Source: Achromobacter sp. Bel (GTDB lineage Bacteria; Pseudomonadota; Gammaproteobacteria; Burkholderiales; Burkholderiaceae_B). Taken from it: a stretch of DNA of 53,235 nt. Where the stretch lies: positions 1 to 53,235 of the forward strand of contig NZ_JABBJN010000041.1 in the NCBI RefSeq assembly GCF_012928505.1, in the 5' to 3' direction. The notes beneath the pieces were generated by a model. That model was given only the letters and a program-made list of their open reading frames with translations. It was not told the origin of the DNA and did no database searches. The translations under genes and the position numbers were made by a program. How positions within the stretch are numbered: the first letter of the stretch is position 1; every line of letters begins with the position of its first letter. Of the stretch, positions 10,038 to 17,954 are shown in pieces.

Positions 10038-11426
10038 TCAGGCGTCCGGACGAGGCGCGGCGGCAAGGGTTTTCGCCAACTCGTGGACGGTGCGCTTCCT
10101 GCGGTCGCTGTCTTCGTAGTGCTTGCCCAGCGCCGACCATTCGGGACGGCTACGCGCTTCTTTCAGCGCGTCGGGTAAGGGGCCTTTCCGCCAGGTCTCG
10201 TCATCCGGAAGGGCTAGTTTCAATGGTTCGCGCGCGGCATGGCCGCGGCGTTCCAGTGCGTCGATCAAGTGCCGCTGGCGCAGGGCCAGCAAGCGCAGCA
10301 CAGCGTCGTCCACGCTGATCTCGCGCCAGCCGCGCAGTTTGCCGGCGACACGCTTGCCCAGTTTCTCGACGCCTTGCCACAGCCCGCCGGCCGCCGCGCC
10401 GATCAGCATGCCGGTACCCAGGCTGAGGCCGGCGCTGAGCAGGTCCACCGCGGCGCCCGCCATTGCGCCGGCGGCGGCACCCATGCCGACCTGCACGCCC
10501 ATGTCTTTCAGCGCCTGTGGATGGAACAGATCCATGCCCCAGCGTTCGCCTTGCAAGGGCAGCGCGTTGTCCGAAAAATCAGACGGACGGAAGTTATAGA
10601 GCGCCAGTAAGGCATTCACGCAGGTCTGTTCGCGTTGCCGGACCTGATCGCGTAACTGATTCGACGTGGCGGCTAGTGCCGCTTCGTCGCTGGCGCTGGA
10701 CAGGTGCAGCGCCGCGACGTCGACCAGCAGATCGGCCAGCAGTTCGTAGGCGGCGGCGTGGCGTTCGCGGCGTTGCGCGGACAGGCTGTCGGCAAGCCGC
10801 GCCAGTGCCTCGGCTTGCCGGTCCAGCAGCACGCCCAGTTTGGCGTACAGCTGCTGTTCACCATCGAGCGGCGGCGCGACCGTGTCGAATTCCACCACCG
10901 CATGCAGGCCCAGCCGCGCCATCGCACCACGCCATTCGTCGGCACGGTGGGCGGGCGCGTTCACGAAATTCAGCACCGGCAGCAAAGGCCGGCCGCAGGC
11001 GGCCAGGATGGAGAGTTCGTCGCGATGCTTGCCTAGCACGGGATCGCGCGCGTCGATCACATACAGCGCGGCGTCGCAGTCCAGCATCTTCGTCAGGACG
11101 CGGGCTTCTTGCTCGTAGCGGCCATGCGCCTCGGGCGTGTCCAGGAAGCGGCGGATGCGCGCCGGCCCGTCCAGCCGTTCGTCGGGGCCGTCCAGCCGTT
11201 CCAGGTATTCCAGCAGGGCGATGCTGTCTTCCATGCCCGGCGTGTCGAACCATTCCAGTACGGCGCGGCCTTCCAGGCGCAGCCGCGCGCCTTCTACGTG
11301 GCGGGTGGTGCCGGGGCTGTCGGCCACCTCGCCGAACGCGGTGTCCCGCGTGAGGGTGCGCAAAAGCGAGGTCTTGCCGGTGTTGGTGTGGCCCACCACC
11401 GCGATTTTGATGACGTCGTCAGCCAT
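10038..11426 (-). CDS. GTPase/DUF3482 domain protein
   Basis: 462 residues. The N-terminal G domain has G1 GHTNTGKT (12-19), a TT pair at 40-41 as likely G2 and G3 DTPG (61-64), like Era/EngA GTPases. The expected G4 NKxD is replaced by NFVN (153-156), so base specificity is uncertain. The middle is helical. Around residues 305-355 is a glycine/alanine-rich hydrophobic stretch (GMGAAAGAMAGAAVDLL, GMLIGAAAGG) able to sit in a membrane, then a basic DUF3482 tail. Its first 8 bases overlap the DUF2868 gene, and GGAG precedes the start inside that gene, which implies coupled translation. Biological role unknown. A 14-bp direct repeat at 11167-11201 duplicates the heptad ERLDGPx. Confidence 0.85.
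   Translation of the reverse strand: MADDVIKIAVVGHTNTGKTSLLRTLTRDTAFGEVADSPGTTRHVEGARLRLEGRAVLEWFDTPGMEDSIALLEYLERLDGPDERLDGPARIRRFLDTPEAHGRYEQEARVLTKMLDCDAALYVIDARDPVLGKHRDELSILAACGRPLLPVLNFVNAPAHRADEWRGAMARLGLHAVVEFDTVAPPLDGEQQLYAKLGVLLDRQAEALARLADSLSAQRRERHAAAYELLADLLVDVAALHLSSASDEAALAATSNQLRDQVRQREQTCVNALLALYNFRPSDFSDNALPLQGERWGMDLFHPQALKDMGVQVGMGAAAGAMAGAAVDLLSAGLSLGTGMLIGAAAGGLWQGVEKLGKRVAGKLRGWREISVDDAVLRLLALRQRHLIDALERRGHAAREPLKLALPDDETWRKGPLPDALKEARSRPEWSALGKHYEDSDRRKRTVHELAKTLAAAPRPDA
11167..11201 (-). repeat. In-frame tandem heptad duplication in the GTPase gene
   Basis: The same 14 bases occur at 11167-11180 and 11188-11201, a 21-base period that encodes ERLDGPD followed by ERLDGPA (residues 76-89) just after the G3 loop. 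It looks like a small internal duplication. Confidence 0.7.
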
Positions 11427-12867
11427 GGCCGGACTCCAGCCACGCCAGCGGCGCGGCGGGGGGTTGCAGGATGGCGTCGGCGGCCAGGCCCAGGGCGAGC
11501 AGGCGTTCGCGCCACAGTGCGGCGCGCGTGCCGTCCCCGGTCGTCTCGTCCGGGGACGGGGCCGTGATGAGCCAGACGCGGGTGGCTTGCGCGTGGGCGG
11601 ACAGTTCGGCGATCAGGGACAGGGTGCCGCGGTCGGGCGTCTGGCGGGCGTCGCAGGCGATCAGCAGGCGCGAGGCCGCGGCCTGGGCCAGTGCGTCCAG
11701 CACGTGGTTGCGTTCTTCCCGCGTGTCCAGGTTGCCGGCCAGCCGGATGCCCTCGGGTACCTCGGTGGGCGGCCAGGCCACATCGGCGGGCAGTTCCAGG
11801 CCCAGCAGCACGGGTTGCCCGGCCAGCCCGGCCAGCGACGGCGCACGCATGCGGGGTTCGTGCAGCGGGTCTACGGGGCGGTCGATGCCGATCGATTGCG
11901 CCGGGGGCTCAAGGCGGTCGCGCAGCGGCGCGAAACCGGCCAGCGACGGGTCGATGCGCAAATGGCGCAGGGCGCGCAGCGCGGCGGCCACGCACAGCGT
12001 GCCCGCCAGCAGGCGGGGCAGGATGCCGTAGACCACCAGCACGCCGATCAGCCACAGCGACCATTGCACCTGCGCGTCGGCGGACAGCGTCTGCGCGCCG
12101 TCGCTGGCGCGGATGACGGCGGCGTCCGGCATGGGGAAGCCCAGGTGCGCGGGCAACCAGCCGATGGCCTGCGTCAGCCCGACGAAGGTGTCGGGCGCCA
12201 GAAGCGTGGTGGCCCAGATGAAGCGGTAGCTGGCGGTGGACAGCACCGCCAGCAAGGCCGCCAGCGCGGCGCACAGGGCCGTCAGCCACAACAGATGGCT
12301 CACGGCCCCGAAGAGCCAGCGCAACGCGCCTGCGCGTGCCAGGAGGTTCAGGAGGGCCTGCGGCACCAAGGCGCCATCGGGGCCGCGCGACAGCTTGCGG
12401 GTGGCCCACAGCCAAAAGCGGCCCAACCCGGTCACGGCCGACGGCCTGAGAAGAAAGCTGGCCAACCACAGCAGGAACGTCAGCGCGTGCAGGCCGAGCA
12501 AGGCGCCCAGCGCCCAGAGCACGTTGACGGGGCGCGAACCGTCGCCCAGCGCGCCCAGGGCTACGCCGATGCCGGATATCAGGGCCAGCGCGAACAGCGC
12601 GGCCAGGATGCCGCGTGCGCTGCGGCGCCAGGCGTCGACCATCGGGGTGAGGTGTTCGCGTTGCGCCAGCAGGTCGGCGCGGGCCAGGATGCGCGAGGGC
12701 AGGTCGGTGTCCAACTGCCGCACGCGCCGGACGGCGTCGGCGTCGTCCAGCGGGCCCCAGTGGGTTTCGCGCAGGCGGATGAGTTCGGCCAGCCAGTGTG
12801 CGCGCAGCGGGCGCGAGGCGGCCGGGCCGGCCAGGGGTTCGGAATCGCGAGAGGGCGAAGGCGGCAT
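11419..12867 (-). CDS. DUF2868 family membrane protein
   Basis: 482 residues of unknown function. After a soluble N-terminus there are about four membrane helices (roughly 86-108, 115-137, 190-215 and 268-290) and then a soluble C-terminal domain with a hydrophobic beta-strand pattern (SRLLIACDARQTPDRG) that resembles a nucleotide-binding-like fold but has no P loop. It overlaps the GTPase/DUF3482 gene by 8 bases; that association points to a membrane platform for the GTPase. No clear ribosome-binding site precedes the ATG. A TACAAT at 12925-12930 may be its -10 box. Confidence 0.82.
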   Translation of the reverse strand: MPPSPSRDSEPLAGPAASRPLRAHWLAELIRLRETHWGPLDDADAVRRVRQLDTDLPSRILARADLLAQREHLTPMVDAWRRSARGILAALFALALISGIGVALGALGDGSRPVNVLWALGALLGLHALTFLLWLASFLLRPSAVTGLGRFWLWATRKLSRGPDGALVPQALLNLLARAGALRWLFGAVSHLLWLTALCAALAALLAVLSTASYRFIWATTLLAPDTFVGLTQAIGWLPAHLGFPMPDAAVIRASDGAQTLSADAQVQWSLWLIGVLVVYGILPRLLAGTLCVAAALRALRHLRIDPSLAGFAPLRDRLEPPAQSIGIDRPVDPLHEPRMRAPSLAGLAGQPVLLGLELPADVAWPPTEVPEGIRLAGNLDTREERNHVLDALAQAAASRLLIACDARQTPDRGTLSLIAELSAHAQATRVWLITAPSPDETTGDGTRAALWRERLLALGLAADAILQPPAAPLAWLESGHG

Positions 12868-12971
12868 CGCGTCGTGGGCAAGCGCGGTCGGACCGCGGTG
12901 TCAGGCCGCTAAGGGCGATGCGCCATTGTAGACCGCGCGGGTCGGGAAACGGGGCCGGACAGGCGCCGCGT

Positions 12972-13862
12972 TCAGTGCTGGCGGCGCGCGCTGCGGTACT
13001 GGCCAGGCGTGACGCCGATGGCGTCGCGGAACACCCGTGACAGGTGACTGGCGTTGCCGAAGCCGCTGGCCTGTGCGATGCCGGCCAGGTCACCCTTGCC
13101 GGCAGCCAGCAGGCTGCGGGCGCGCGCCAGGCGGCGTCCGCGCACCCAGGCGTGGGGCGGCTCGCCGAACGAGGTGTGGAACATGCGGGCGAAATGGTAG
13201 GTGGACAGGGCGGCGATTCCCGCCAGTTGGTCCAGCGTCAGGGGCTCTTGCAAGTGCGCGTCCACGTAGTCCATGATGCGCCGGCGCACGGCGGGGGCAA
13301 GGCCGCCGCGGGCGGGCGGCGCGGTCTTGCGGGCCACGCCCTGGTTCAGCAGGTGGTGCAGCACGGTTTCCGCGGCGCTGCTGGCCGCCAGCCGGTCCGC
13401 CGGCTGCGCCCAGTCGGTGCCCAGCAACTGCCGGCACACGTCGATCAGCGAATCGTCCTGGATGTAGGTGCGGTCGCGCAGTTCCAGGGTGCGGGGCTCG
13501 CAGTCCAGCCGCATGACGGCTTCGCGCGCCAGGCGTTGGGGCGCGATGTACAGATGCAGGAAATGCACGGTGTCGTTCATGCACCAGCGCGAATAGTGTT
13601 CGGCGGGCAGCACGCAGAATTTGCCGGCGCCGCCGTGCAGCGTGTCGTGGCCGACCCGAAACGACTTGTCGCCGCCGTGCAGGTACAGCGACAGCGTGTG
13701 ATGGCCGGGCGCGTCATAGCCCAGGGTTTCGTTGGCGCTGCGGCCCCATTGTGAAATGGCCATCCCTTCGCCAAGCGGCGCGGCGCGCTCCAGCGTGGCG
13801 GTGGAGCGCGACAGCGTGCGGAAAACGGAGAAGTCGGCGAGGGCCGAGGCGATGGTGCCCAT
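12972..13862 (-). CDS. AraC family transcriptional regulator
   Basis: 296-residue DNA-binding regulator. The N-terminal part (about 1-180) is a cupin-like sensor (HTLSLYLHGGDKSF, FCVLPAEHYSRW). The C-terminal 100 residues hold two helix-turn-helix units with family hallmarks LDQLAGIAALSTYHFARMFH and GFGNASHLSRVFRD followed by GVTPGQYR. It diverges from the DMT transporter gene across a GC palindrome at 13882-13908, so the transporter is its most likely target. The effector is unknown. Confidence 0.9.
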   Translation of the reverse strand: MGTIASALADFSVFRTLSRSTATLERAAPLGEGMAISQWGRSANETLGYDAPGHHTLSLYLHGGDKSFRVGHDTLHGGAGKFCVLPAEHYSRWCMNDTVHFLHLYIAPQRLAREAVMRLDCEPRTLELRDRTYIQDDSLIDVCRQLLGTDWAQPADRLAASSAAETVLHHLLNQGVARKTAPPARGGLAPAVRRRIMDYVDAHLQEPLTLDQLAGIAALSTYHFARMFHTSFGEPPHAWVRGRRLARARSLLAAGKGDLAGIAQASGFGNASHLSRVFRDAIGVTPGQYRSARRQH

Positions 13863-13881
13863 AGGACTGAAATGCTACTGC

Positions 13882-13908
13882 GATCTCGCGCGCGGCGCGC
13901 GCGCGATC
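13882..13908. repeat. GATC-bounded alternating CG palindrome
   Basis: A near-perfect inverted repeat of 27 bases bounded by GATC on both sides, with a core of alternating C and G. It lies 20 bases upstream of the AraC gene, in its leader or promoter. The role is unknown; it could be an operator, a hairpin, or a sequence prone to form Z-DNA. Confidence 0.6.
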
Positions 13909-14025
13909 ACGTAAAAACCGCAAGAACCGGCAATCCCGGGCGGTGGCGGTGGCGCACACTCGTGGCGAACGGACCGGTTGTCTGGCAGGTCCGTATCGCG
14001 TCCCTATTTATCTGCCTATCGCATC

Positions 14026-14919
14026 GTGAATCTCTTCCTGTATTTCCTGACCGTCGTCATCTGGGGCACCACCTGGATCGCCATCAAGCTGCAACTCGGC
14101 GTGGTGGCCATTCCCGTGTCCATCTTCTACCGCTTCGCGCTGGCCGGCCTGGTGCTGTTCGCCGCCCTGTTGTTGACCCGCAAACTGCAGAAGCTGGACC
14201 GGCGCGGCCATTGGCTCTGCGTGGGGCAGGGCCTATGCCTGTTCTGCCTGAATTTCCTGTGCTTCTATACCGCCACGCAGTGGATCCCCAGCGGACTGGT
14301 ATCGGTGGTGTTTTCCGCCGCGACGCTGTGGAACGCGCTGAATGCCCGTCTGTGGTTCGGCACCCGCGTCGCGCCGCGCGTGATGCTGGCTGGCGCGTTC
14401 GGTTTTTCAGGCCTGGTGCTGCTGTTCTGGCCCGAGTTGGCCAGCCAGCAGGCCAGTCACGAAACGCTGTTGGGCCTGGGCTTCGCGCTGCTGGGCACGT
14501 TCTGCTTTTCCACCGGCAACATGTTGTCGTCGTTGCAGCAGCGCGCCGGCATCCGTCCGCTGACGGGTAATGCCTACAGCATGGTCTACGGCGCGTCGAT
14601 CCTGTTGGCGGGCTGCCTGGTGGCGGGCCTGCCGTTCCAGCTCGATTCGTCGCCGGCGTATGTCGGCGCCCTGCTCTACCTGGCGATTCCCGGATCGGTG
14701 ATCGGCTTTACCGCTTATCTGACCTTGGTGGGTCGCATGGGGCCGGCCCGCGCCGCGTATTGCACGGTGCTGTTCCCCGTCGTCGCGCTTACCGTGTCGA
14801 CGGTGGCCGAGGGCTATCAATGGACGTCGTCGGCCTTTGCCGGCTTGGCGCTGGTGATGGTCGGCAACCTGCTCGTCTTCACGAAGTGGTCGCCCTTCAT
14901 GCGCCGCGCGGTGGCTTAA
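14026..14919 (+). CDS. DMT superfamily transporter (EamA type)
   Basis: 297-residue inner-membrane protein with about ten hydrophobic helices in two EamA repeats. The opening LFLYFLTVVIWGTTWIAIK and the proline/glycine-rich second repeat (AIPGSVIGFTAYL) are typical of drug/metabolite exporters. Substrate unknown. The GTG at 14026 gives the usual N-terminus; an in-frame TTG at 13978 would add 16 polar residues. Neither has a good ribosome-binding site. It diverges from the AraC regulator and ends 16 bases before the convergent PLP-enzyme gene. Confidence 0.88.
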   Translation: MNLFLYFLTVVIWGTTWIAIKLQLGVVAIPVSIFYRFALAGLVLFAALLLTRKLQKLDRRGHWLCVGQGLCLFCLNFLCFYTATQWIPSGLVSVVFSAATLWNALNARLWFGTRVAPRVMLAGAFGFSGLVLLFWPELASQQASHETLLGLGFALLGTFCFSTGNMLSSLQQRAGIRPLTGNAYSMVYGASILLAGCLVAGLPFQLDSSPAYVGALLYLAIPGSVIGFTAYLTLVGRMGPARAAYCTVLFPVVALTVSTVAEGYQWTSSAFAGLALVMVGNLLVFTKWSPFMRRAVA

Positions 14920-14935
14920 GGCGGCAACGGCCGGG

Positions 14936-16132
14936 CTAGCGCGCCAGTTGCCGCAGCCCGTCCAGCAAGCGGGCGACTTCGGCATCGCTTGTCAGATAGC
15001 TGACCGAGGCGCGCGCGATCTGGGTCAGGCCGCGCGCCTGCATGTCCAACGGGGTGTAGGGCACGCCGTTGCTGCCGATGGTGATGCCGTCCGCCGCCAG
15101 GGCGCGTTGCACGGCCGTCGCTTCCCTGCCGGCCAGGTTGAAGGACACCAGGCTGGATAGTTCCCGGCCCTGATCCAGCACGGTGATGCCCGGGATGGCC
15201 GCGATTTCCGTTCTGAGCGACTGGGCTTTCGCATCGATGGTGGCGCGGATGGCCTCCAATCCGATGTCCAGCGCTTCCTGCAAGGCGTGTGCCAGGCCGC
15301 AGCGCAACGCCAGCGAGTTTTCAGCGGATTCCAGGCGGGCGGCATCGGCGCGCAATTGCGGCTGGCCGTCCGCGCCCAGCGGGGCCGAATGGGTATCGAC
15401 GAACGCAGGCGTGAGCTGGTCGAGGAAATCGCGCCGCACGTACAACAGGCCCGTGCCGCGGGGGCCGCGCAAGGCCTTGCGGCCGGCGCCGCTCAAAACG
15501 TCGCAGCCGATCTCCGCCACGTCGACGGGCAACTGACCCACCGCTTGCGCGGCGTCGACGAAATACGGGATGCCGTGTTGCCGCGCCACGCGTCCGATGG
15601 CGGCGGCGGGGTTGATCAGGCCACCGTTGGCGGGCAGCCAGGTCAGCGCGATCAGGCGCACGCGCTCGTCCAGCATGCTGGCCAGCGCGTCGGCGTCCAC
15701 GCAGCCGCTGTCGTCCGACGGAATGGTCTGCAGCACCGCCCCAGCGCGTTCCGCCCGCAGCCGCATGGCTGCCAGGTTGCCGCCCCATTCATGGCGGCCG
15801 ACCAGGATGCGGTCGCCGGGTTGCCAGGGTGGCATGGCGGCAAAGGCCGCGCCCCAACCCGGGGAATTGCCGGTGGTCAGCGCGATCTCTTCGGGCTGCG
15901 CATTGAGCAGGCGGGCCGCCAGCGTGCGGGCGCTTTCGGTCAGCGCGCGCGAGGTCACGCCGGCCTCCATCGGGCCCTGCGCCGCTTCGCGCTGCAGATG
16001 CGCGTAGATCGCTTCCAGCGTGCCGGAGGACGGCAGCGACGAGCCTGCGTGGTTGAAGTGGACGCTGGTTTGCGTGCCGGGCGTCCGGGCGCGTAGCGCC
16101 TGGATGGCGTCGGGGGTCAGAGGGGCTGGCAT
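14936..16132 (-). CDS. Class V aminotransferase-fold PLP enzyme
   Basis: 398 residues, fold type I PLP enzyme of the class V group (cysteine desulfurase, isopenicillin epimerase and kynureninase relatives). Visible signatures: N-terminal substrate region FNHAGSSLPS, cofactor-aspartate strand PYFVDAAQAVGQ, and the Schiff-base lysine in LSGAGRKALRGPRGTG. The active-site cysteine loop of group I desulfurases is not apparent, so IscS is unlikely. It follows a RidA gene by 11 bases; RidA removes reactive enamines released by PLP enzymes, which suggests a lyase or aminotransferase that leaks such an intermediate. Exact reaction unknown. Confidence 0.85.
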   Translation of the reverse strand: MPAPLTPDAIQALRARTPGTQTSVHFNHAGSSLPSSGTLEAIYAHLQREAAQGPMEAGVTSRALTESARTLAARLLNAQPEEIALTTGNSPGWGAAFAAMPPWQPGDRILVGRHEWGGNLAAMRLRAERAGAVLQTIPSDDSGCVDADALASMLDERVRLIALTWLPANGGLINPAAAIGRVARQHGIPYFVDAAQAVGQLPVDVAEIGCDVLSGAGRKALRGPRGTGLLYVRRDFLDQLTPAFVDTHSAPLGADGQPQLRADAARLESAENSLALRCGLAHALQEALDIGLEAIRATIDAKAQSLRTEIAAIPGITVLDQGRELSSLVSFNLAGREATAVQRALAADGITIGSNGVPYTPLDMQARGLTQIARASVSYLTSDAEVARLLDGLRQLAR

Positions 16133-16143
16133 GGCAGGGGCGC

Positions 16144-16617
16144 TCAGGCGGGCGTCAAGGCGATGACGGCTTCGATTTCCACGGACACGCCTTGGGGCAG
16201 GGACGCCACGCCGACCGCGCTGCGCGCATGGCGCCCGGCATCGCCGAATACGTCCACCATCAGGTCGGATGCGCCGTTGGCGATGGCGCTCTGGCGGTTG
16301 AAGTCGGGTGTGCTGGCCACGAAGACACCCAGGCGCACGACACGTGCCACCCGGTCCAGGCGGTCGCCGGTAGCCGCGGCGATCTGCGCCAGGATGCCGA
16401 GGCCCGACAGCTTGGCGGCTTCGACGCCGTCAGCGTCGGACACCTGGTTGCCCAGCTGGCCCAGGTAGCGCGGCTTGCCGCCCTGGCGCGAGATCTGGCC
16501 CGAAATGGTGAGAAGGTTGCCTTCCAGGACGTACGGCACGTAGTTGGCGGCGGGGGCGGCGGCGGCTTCCAGGGCGTAGCCCAGTTCGGCCACGCGGCCG
16601 GAGATGGTGCGGGTCAT
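16144..16617 (-). CDS. RidA family enamine/imine deaminase-like protein
   Basis: 157-residue YjgF/YER057c/UK114 (RidA) family protein, cytoplasmic. RidA members hydrolyse reactive 2-aminoacrylate-type enamines to keto acids. The C-terminal region GRHARSAVGVASLPQGVSVE carries the conserved arginine (in ARSAVGV) that binds the substrate carboxylate, followed by the VEIEAVIAL strand. It is about 25 residues longer than E. coli RidA, as in the longer subgroups whose substrates are uncertain. AGGTGA precedes the start. It forms a two-gene unit with the class V PLP enzyme. Confidence 0.9.
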   Translation of the reverse strand: MTRTISGRVAELGYALEAAAAPAANYVPYVLEGNLLTISGQISRQGGKPRYLGQLGNQVSDADGVEAAKLSGLGILAQIAAATGDRLDRVARVVRLGVFVASTPDFNRQSAIANGASDLMVDVFGDAGRHARSAVGVASLPQGVSVEIEAVIALTPA

Positions 16618-16723
16618 GTCGATTCACCTGCGAAAGAGGTTAGCGGAAAAGGGGCAAGCTTCGATGCTATCGGCCGCAGCGGTGCGTGACCAATCAATTC
16701 TTGTCTTGTACGCATGAGTAAAA

Positions 16724-17653
16724 CTAATGCGTGCCGCGGCCACCGGGGGGCGCGTCCGCCGTTGCCGAGGCGGCCAGCCAGTCATGCAAGGCCCGCGCCG
16801 GCGGCGTCAGCGTGCCGCGCGGGGCGACGAACCACCAGCCGATGCGGGGATCTTCCAGCATCGTGCCGGGCAACGCTTCCACCAGCGCGCCGCTGGCCAG
16901 TTGCGCAGCGATCAGCCGGTGCCGGCCCATGGCCAGGCCCTGGCCGGCCAGGGCGGCTTCGACGACGATGTTGTAGTCGTGCAGGTGCACCGTCTGCGCG
17001 CGGCCCAGGTCCATGCCGAAACGCCGCGACCAGGCATCCCACTCAAAGGGCTGCTTGGCGTGCGAGGCCAGGAGCGGGTGGCGCAGCAGGTCGTCCGCCG
17101 TGCGCGGGCGCTTGCGGCCGGCGACCAGGGCGGGGGCGCACACGACGGACAGCCGTTCGGCCATCAGCAGCCGCGAGGCGACGCCGGGCCAGCCGCCGCG
17201 GCCGTAGCGGATCGCTACGTCCACTTCGCCACCGGCCACGTCGGCCAGGCCAATGTCGGTTTGCAATTGCAGGTCAATGTCCGGGTGCGCGGCGGCGAAT
17301 GCCGGCAGGCGCGGGGCCAGCCAGCGTGTGGCGAACGACGCCAGCAATCCGACCTTGAGTGTGCTGCGGGCCGTGGCCGGCGCGCGGATGCCGTCGGTGC
17401 CCTGGCGCAGCAATTCAAAGGCCGCATGCACGTGTTCGTAATAGGCCTGCCCGGCAGGCGTCAGCGCCACCGCGCGCGTGCGCCGTTCGAAGAGCGCAAC
17501 GCCCAGTTCGCTTTCCAGTCGCTGGATGTGATGGCTGACCGCGCTTTGCGTGACGAAGAGTTCTTGGGCCGCCAGCGAAAAGCTCAGGCGCCGCGCCGCC
17601 GCTTCGAAGGCGCGCAGGGAAACCAGGGCAGGCAGGGATCGCGTGGAACGCAT
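16724..17653 (-). CDS. LysR family transcriptional regulator (GcvA-like)
   Basis: 309-residue regulator. The N-terminal winged helix-turn-helix (residues 1-65: LVSLRAFEAAARRLSFSLAA, TQSAVSHHIQRLESELG, LFERRTRAVALTPAG) is followed by the effector-binding domain. The opening resembles GcvA-type regulators. ATG 17653 is preferred because it matches the family; earlier in-frame starts (ATG 17692, TTG 17713) would run towards the terminator of the tRNA. It lies upstream of ridA and the PLP enzyme on the same strand with a 106-base gap, so those genes may be its regulon. Confidence 0.9.
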   Translation of the reverse strand: MRSTRSLPALVSLRAFEAAARRLSFSLAAQELFVTQSAVSHHIQRLESELGVALFERRTRAVALTPAGQAYYEHVHAAFELLRQGTDGIRAPATARSTLKVGLLASFATRWLAPRLPAFAAAHPDIDLQLQTDIGLADVAGGEVDVAIRYGRGGWPGVASRLLMAERLSVVCAPALVAGRKRPRTADDLLRHPLLASHAKQPFEWDAWSRRFGMDLGRAQTVHLHDYNIVVEAALAGQGLAMGRHRLIAAQLASGALVEALPGTMLEDPRIGWWFVAPRGTLTPPARALHDWLAASATADAPPGGRGTH

Positions 17654-17716
17654 GGGCGGTAGTGGACAGCGTCGGGACGGGATGCGCGTCATGCTACGCG
17701 TTGTGGACCGCAATGC

Positions 17717-17748
17717 AAAAAGCCCGCAAACAGGTTGCGGGCTTTTTT
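17717..17748 (-). terminator. Rho-independent terminator downstream of tRNA-Asn
   Basis: A 9-bp stem (17721-17729 with 17735-17743), a five-base loop and A/T runs on both sides. Reading leftward it ends the tRNA-Asn transcript 65 bases after the mature 3' end. Confidence 0.85.
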
Positions 17749-17812
17749 AGGGGTACTGCGGGTACTGTTTGTCTTGCTAGCCATGCGGGTAAACATTGCA
17801 TGGCTGAATTCT

Positions 17813-17888
17813 TGGCTCCCCGAGCTGGGCTCGAACCAGCGACCTGCGGATTAACAGTCCGTCGCTCTACCGACTGAGCTATCGGGGA
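17813..17888 (-). tRNA. tRNA-Asn (anticodon GTT)
   Basis: 76 bases on the minus strand. The 5' TCCCCGA pairs with the 3' TCGGGGA to form the acceptor stem. The D arm (AGCTCAGTCGGTAGAGC), the anticodon loop CTGTTAA with GTT, and the T loop GGTTCGAGCC are all present. The discriminator base is G and CCA is encoded. Confidence 0.97.
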
Positions 17889-17905
17889 ACAGGTAGAGGG
17901 GCCGA

Positions 17906-17934
17906 ATTATGCACAAAAAATCGGAAGAATGCAA
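17906..17934 (-). promoter_or_regulatory. Promoter of tRNA-Asn
   Basis: Reading leftward: TTGCAT (17929-17934), a 17-base spacer, then CATAAT (17906-17911), about 18 bases before the tRNA 5' end. A GC-rich stretch follows the -10 box, as is usual for stringently controlled stable-RNA promoters. Confidence 0.75.
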
Positions 17935-17954
17935 AACGGCCTGAAAAATTCCGG

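Noticed and set aside
11137..12912. 591-codon open frame antisense to the DUF2868 gene
   Set aside because: Extremely Gln/Arg/Gly-rich with no recognisable domain; the sense frame has clear membrane helices and is coupled to the GTPase gene.
17662..17877. 71-codon open frame across tRNA-Asn
   Set aside because: Its C-terminal part is the translation of a tRNA gene read on the wrong strand, a well-known spurious protein pattern.
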